DNA of 64,000 nucleotides from Roseiarcus sp963741405 (lineage in GTDB: Bacteria; Pseudomonadota; Alphaproteobacteria; Rhizobiales; Beijerinckiaceae): the NCBI GenBank assembly GCA_963741405.1, contig CAVUHX010000042.1, positions 62,001 through 126,000 on the forward strand, in the 5' to 3' direction. This document shows, piece by piece, positions 60,594-64,000 of this stretch; the first letter of the stretch is position 1, and each line of letters begins with the position of its first letter. A program made the position numbers and the translations under genes. A model generated the notes under the pieces. The model searched no databases. It saw only the letters and a list, made by a program, of their open reading frames with translations, and had not been told where the DNA came from.

Positions 60594-61232
60594 ATGTCGT
60601 TGAGCGCCTTCTCCCCTGCCCGCCGCACTCCCGACGCGCGGCGCGAGCGCATTCTCGAGGCCGCCGAACGCGCCTTCGCCGCGCATGGGTTCCACGCCGC
60701 CACCATGCAGCACGTCGCGGAGGCGGCCGGCATGAGCGCCGGCAACCTCTACCGCACCTTTCCCTCGAAGGAGGCGATCGTCGAGGGCCTGTGCGCCGTC
60801 GACCAAGCGGAGAGCGCCCGCGCCTTCGCCGACCTCCTCGCCACCAATGGCGATATTGTCGGCGCGATGTGCGCCGGTCTGCGAGAACACGTGTTCGGCA
60901 AACCCAGCGAGAAGGCCCGTATGATCGTCGAGATCTGGGCCGAGGCGGGACGCAACCCGCGGGTGGCGGAGATGACACGGTCGACCGACGCCCAGGTGCT
61001 CGCCGGGCTCGAGCGGCTGTTCGAGGCGGCCAAGGCTGCCGGCGCGGCGTCGCCCGCGCTCGACCCGGTCTTTGGCGCTCGGTTCCTCCTCACCTATGTC
61101 GCCGGCCTCTTCAGGCGGATAGCGACCGAGCTGGATTTCGACCGCGAGGCCGAAACGGCGGCCGCGGTCGGCATCCTCAAGGCGCTCGTCGCCGGCGCGC
61201 TCTCCGCCGACGGAACGGAGGCCTCCCGATGA
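60594..61232 (+). CDS. TetR/AcrR-family transcriptional regulator
   Basis: 212 residues. N-terminal HTH: RRERILEAAERAFAAHGFHA then MSAGNLYRTFPSKEAIVEGL, the canonical TetR recognition helix region. The helical C-terminal domain is diverse. First gene of an operon with the membrane-fusion protein (4-base overlap) and RND pump; probably represses it and releases on ligand binding. Confidence 0.9.
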   Translation: MSLSAFSPARRTPDARRERILEAAERAFAAHGFHAATMQHVAEAAGMSAGNLYRTFPSKEAIVEGLCAVDQAESARAFADLLATNGDIVGAMCAGLREHVFGKPSEKARMIVEIWAEAGRNPRVAEMTRSTDAQVLAGLERLFEAAKAAGAASPALDPVFGARFLLTYVAGLFRRIATELDFDREAETAAAVGILKALVAGALSADGTEASR

Positions 61233-62485
61233 GCCGCCTCGTCAACGCGCTGGCGGCCGTCGTCATCGTGGCGGCCGGCGCCGCCGGCTATGCCACCCTC
61301 GATCCCTGTTCCGCGCCGACCGAAAAGGCGCGCGCGCTCGGCCTGCCGGTCGGCGCACCCGATTGCGCGGCGCGCACGGCGGCGGTGGCGGCGGTAGCGG
61401 CCCCGCCGCCGCCCGCAGTCTCCGTCGCGCCGGCGGAACGGCGCGAATTCGTCGACCGCCTGTTCGTCTCGGGCACGCTCGTGCCGCGCGAGGAGGCGCA
61501 GGTCGCCGCCCGAATCGACGGGCTGTCGATCGTCGAAGTTGACGCCGAGGACGGCGACCGCGTCGCCGCGGGCCAGGTTCTCGCCCGCCTCGACCGGACC
61601 CAGCTCGACGCGCTGCTGGCCGAAAACGACGCGGCGATCCGGCGCGCCGACGCGGCGATCGAACAGTCGAAGAGCCTGATCGCCCAGGCGCAGGCCCAGG
61701 TCGACTGGGCGACCGGCGACTATGCGCGGGCGCAGAAGCTTGGCGGCGGCGTCATGTCCGCCTCGACCATCGAGCAGCGCGAGACCGCCATGAAGACCGC
61801 GCAGGCGCAGTTCGCAGCGGCCAACAACGCGCTCAGCGTCGCCGAGGCCGACCGCAAGAGCCGCGACGCCGAACGGCAGGAACTCAATGTGCGGATCTCG
61901 CGGACCGATGTGAAGGCGCCCGTGTCTGGCGTCGTCAGCCGGCGCTCGGCGAAGCTCGGCGCGACCGTTTCGGGCGCCGGCGAACCGCTGTTCCGCATCA
62001 TCGTCGACGGCGCGATCGACCTCGAGGCCGAGGCGCCGGAGCAGTCGCTCGCCCGTTTCGCCAACGGCATGCCCGCGACCCTGCGGCTGCCCGGCGTCGC
62101 CGATCCCGTCCAGGGCCATGTCCGGCTGATTTCCGAGGAAGTCGACAGGGCAAGCCGCACCGGCAAGGTCCGCATCGCGCTTTCCGACGTGTCGCACGCT
62201 CATGTCGGAGCCTTCGCCTCGGGCGAGGTCGAACTCGTGCGACGCGACGGGGTCGGCGCGCCAGCAGCGTCCTTGCGGCGCGAAGGCGACGCCGCCCAGC
62301 TCTACGTCGTGCGCAACGGTCGGGTCGAAGAGCGGACCGTGACGCCGGGCATCGTCGAAGGCGACAAGGTCGAGATCAGGCACGGGCTCGTCGAAGGAGA
62401 GGACGTCGTCGCGCGAGCCGCGGCCTTCCTCCGACCAGGCGACCACGTGCGCGCAATGCCCGAAACCACCGCTTCCGGCGACTAG
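61229..62485 (+). CDS. RND efflux periplasmic adaptor (membrane fusion protein)
   Basis: 418 residues. N-terminal membrane anchor (LVNALAAVVIVAAGAAGYA), lipoyl half-motifs (SGTLVPREEAQVAARIDG...VEVDAEDGDRVAAGQVLARL and VKAPVSGVVSRRSAKLGA), an alpha-helical hairpin between them (about residues 130-215), and beta-barrel and membrane-proximal domains to the end. It bridges the RND pump encoded next and an outer-membrane channel not present in this window. ATG overlaps the tetR stop. Confidence 0.9.
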   Translation: MSRLVNALAAVVIVAAGAAGYATLDPCSAPTEKARALGLPVGAPDCAARTAAVAAVAAPPPPAVSVAPAERREFVDRLFVSGTLVPREEAQVAARIDGLSIVEVDAEDGDRVAAGQVLARLDRTQLDALLAENDAAIRRADAAIEQSKSLIAQAQAQVDWATGDYARAQKLGGGVMSASTIEQRETAMKTAQAQFAAANNALSVAEADRKSRDAERQELNVRISRTDVKAPVSGVVSRRSAKLGATVSGAGEPLFRIIVDGAIDLEAEAPEQSLARFANGMPATLRLPGVADPVQGHVRLISEEVDRASRTGKVRIALSDVSHAHVGAFASGEVELVRRDGVGAPAASLRREGDAAQLYVVRNGRVEERTVTPGIVEGDKVEIRHGLVEGEDVVARAAAFLRPGDHVRAMPETTASGD

Positions 62486-62493
62486 GCGATCCC

Positions 62494-64000
62494 ATGCGTT
62501 TCAACGTCTCGGCCTGGTCGATCCGCCGACCCATTCCGGCGGTCGTGGCGTTCTCGGTGCTGACCATTCTCGGCCTCGTCAGCTTCCGGACGATGCCAAT
62601 CACGCGCTTTCCCAACATCGACATTCCAATTGTCCAGGTGCTGATCACCCAATCGGGCGCGGCGCCGGCCGAGCTCGAATCGCAGGTGACGAAGAAGGTC
62701 GAGGACGCGGTCGCGAGCCTCAATGGCGTTTGGCACATCATCTCGGCGGACACCGACGGTTCGTCCTCCACCATCGTCCAGTTCAACGTCGGCTCGGTCG
62801 ACATCGACCGGGCCCTCAACGACGTGAAGGACCAGATCGCCAAGATCCGCGGCGACCTGCCCCGCACGATCGACGAGCCGATCGTCAGCCGGGTCGACAT
62901 CGAGGGCCTGCCGATCGTCACCTACGCCGCCTCCGCTCCGGGCCTGTCGGTCGAGAAGCTGTCGTGGTTCATCGACGATAGCGTGGCGCGCGAGCTGCAG
63001 AGCATCCACGGCGTCGGCGAAGTGAAGCGCTTCGGCGGCGTCGATCGCGAGATCCGCGTCGCGCTCGATCCGCAGAAGCTACTGGCGCTCGGTGTGACCG
63101 CCGCGGCCGTCAACGAACAGGTGCGGGCCGACAACGTCGACCTCGGCGGCGGCCGCGGCGAGCTCGCCGGTCAGGAGCAGGCGATCCGAACCCTTGCGGG
63201 CGCGCGCAGCATCGCCGATCTCGCGGCATTGCCGATTGCTCTGCCGGGCGGACGCAAGGTGAGGCTCGACGAACTCGGGACCGTGGTCGACGGCGCGGCC
63301 GAGCCGCGCACCTTCACCCGGCTGTTCGACCAGCCGATCGTCGCCTTCGGCGTGACCCGGGCGAAGGGAGCGAGCGACGTCACGGTCGACGAGCGCATCG
63401 CTGAAAGGCTCGCCAGGATCGCGGCCGCGCATCCGGAGATCACTTTCACCAAGGTCGACACCCAGGTCGACAACGAGCTTGGCAATTATCGTTCGACCAT
63501 GGAGACGCTGATCGAGGGCGCGCTGCTCGCGATCGTCGTCGTGTTCGTCTTCCTGCGCGATCTGCGCGCCACTCTGGTCACTGCTGTGGCGCTGCCGCTG
63601 TCGATCATCCCGACCTTCTGGGCGATGGATGCGATCGGCTTCTCGCTTAATCTCGTCAGCCTCCTCGCCATCACTCTGGTCACCGGCATCCTGGTCGACG
63701 ACGCGATCGTCGAGATCGAGAACATCGTGCGCCACATGCGCATGGGCAAGTCGGCCTGGCGCGCCTCGCTCGAGGCCGCAGACGAGATCGGCCTGGCCGT
63801 CATCGCCATTTCGCTGTCGATCGCGGCGATCTTCTCGCCGGTGAGCTTCATGGGCGGAATCGCGGGCCAGTACTTCCGCCAGTTCGGCCTGACGGTGGCG
63901 ATCGCAGTCCTGTTCTCGCTGATGGTCGCGCGCTTCGTGACGCCGGTGATCGCCGCCTATTTTCTGCGCGCGCCGCGCGATTCCGAGCAGATCGACGGGC
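62494..64000 (+). CDS. RND-family efflux pump, inner-membrane subunit (3' end outside window)
   Basis: First 502 residues of an AcrB/MexF-like proton antiporter. Seen: MRFNVSAWSIRRPIPAVVAF, helix 1; TMPITRFPNIDIPIVQV; porter-domain text LPRTIDEPIVSRVDIEGLPI; and in helix 4 GILVDDAIVEIENI, where the two adjacent Asp residues are the proton-relay pair. FSPVSFMGGIAGQYFRQFGL is the following conserved region. The shorter, truncated-hinge sequence resembles the HME/HAE1 family used for drugs or lipids. Last gene seen of the TetR operon, 8 bases after the adaptor. Confidence 0.93.
   Translation, partial: MRFNVSAWSIRRPIPAVVAFSVLTILGLVSFRTMPITRFPNIDIPIVQVLITQSGAAPAELESQVTKKVEDAVASLNGVWHIISADTDGSSSTIVQFNVGSVDIDRALNDVKDQIAKIRGDLPRTIDEPIVSRVDIEGLPIVTYAASAPGLSVEKLSWFIDDSVARELQSIHGVGEVKRFGGVDREIRVALDPQKLLALGVTAAAVNEQVRADNVDLGGGRGELAGQEQAIRTLAGARSIADLAALPIALPGGRKVRLDELGTVVDGAAEPRTFTRLFDQPIVAFGVTRAKGASDVTVDERIAERLARIAAAHPEITFTKVDTQVDNELGNYRSTMETLIEGALLAIVVVFVFLRDLRATLVTAVALPLSIIPTFWAMDAIGFSLNLVSLLAITLVTGILVDDAIVEIENIVRHMRMGKSAWRASLEAADEIGLAVIAISLSIAAIFSPVSFMGGIAGQYFRQFGLTVAIAVLFSLMVARFVTPVIAAYFLRAPRDSEQIDG

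Overview
The window reads as a high-GC alphaproteobacterial chromosome, most likely of the order Hyphomicrobiales (Rhizobiales). The pointers are a FixLJ-type two-component pair, an argH/tlpA divergent pair, a CIRCE-controlled groESL operon, a single-chain biotin-dependent acyl-CoA carboxylase, a FeeM-type N-acyl amino acid synthase and GC-rich Rhizobiales-type intergenic repeats. This placement is inferred from gene content; no rRNA or tRNA gene was seen.

Layout. 0-2.2 kb: a minus-strand sugar-acid catabolic operon (oxidoreductase, dgoK, dgoA) with 4-base overlaps. 2.4-15.8 kb: ordinary chromosomal genes (class III cyclase, ABC-2 exporter, amine oxidase, small lipoprotein, TonB-like protein, atypical glutamate racemase, pepN, PAS histidine kinase). 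16.1-20.3 kb: a broken fixL next to an intact fixJ, then a decayed ISKra4-type element and two gene remnants. 20.3-30 kb: acyl-CoA carboxylase, transglutaminase-like gene, groEL/groES with CIRCE, and a TPR protein. A 123-base copy of the carboxylase start and leader sits just upstream of CIRCE. 30-39.9 kb: a cyclase/ATPase signalling gene, an hsdR remnant, argH, tlpA, a GGDEF-EAL protein and a FeeM-type gene.

40.4-58 kb is a mobile-element graveyard with clear nesting. An IS110-type gene is split by an IS3 element (3-base target duplication). A group II intron starting at 45207 and ending with domains V/VI near 52325 is split by a serine-recombinase fragment. That fragment is itself split by an IS21 element (7-base duplication) and by a two-ORF DDE element (15-base duplication). 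A small HTH/coiled-coil gene is split by a 385-base MITE-like insert with a 9-base duplication. Further right are a second IS3 element, a second intron reverse-transcriptase fragment, and an IS1380 gene split by an IS630 element. For the IS110, recombinase and small-gene cases, removing the insert plus one duplication copy restores the reading frame exactly.

58-64 kb returns to core genes: infC (best read as starting at AUU), a fosmidomycin-resistance-type MFS pump, and a TetR / membrane-fusion / RND efflux operon with a palindromic operator-like site before the regulator.

A recurrent feature between about 16 and 58 kb is genes broken by one apparent single-base insertion or deletion: fixL, carboxylase C-terminus, DUF1059 gene, cyclase/ATPase, argH, feeM, istB, an intron reverse transcriptase, and the IS1380 and ISKra4 transposases. 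Some may be real pseudogenes, but several are normally essential or conserved, so uncorrected sequencing indels are a serious alternative.
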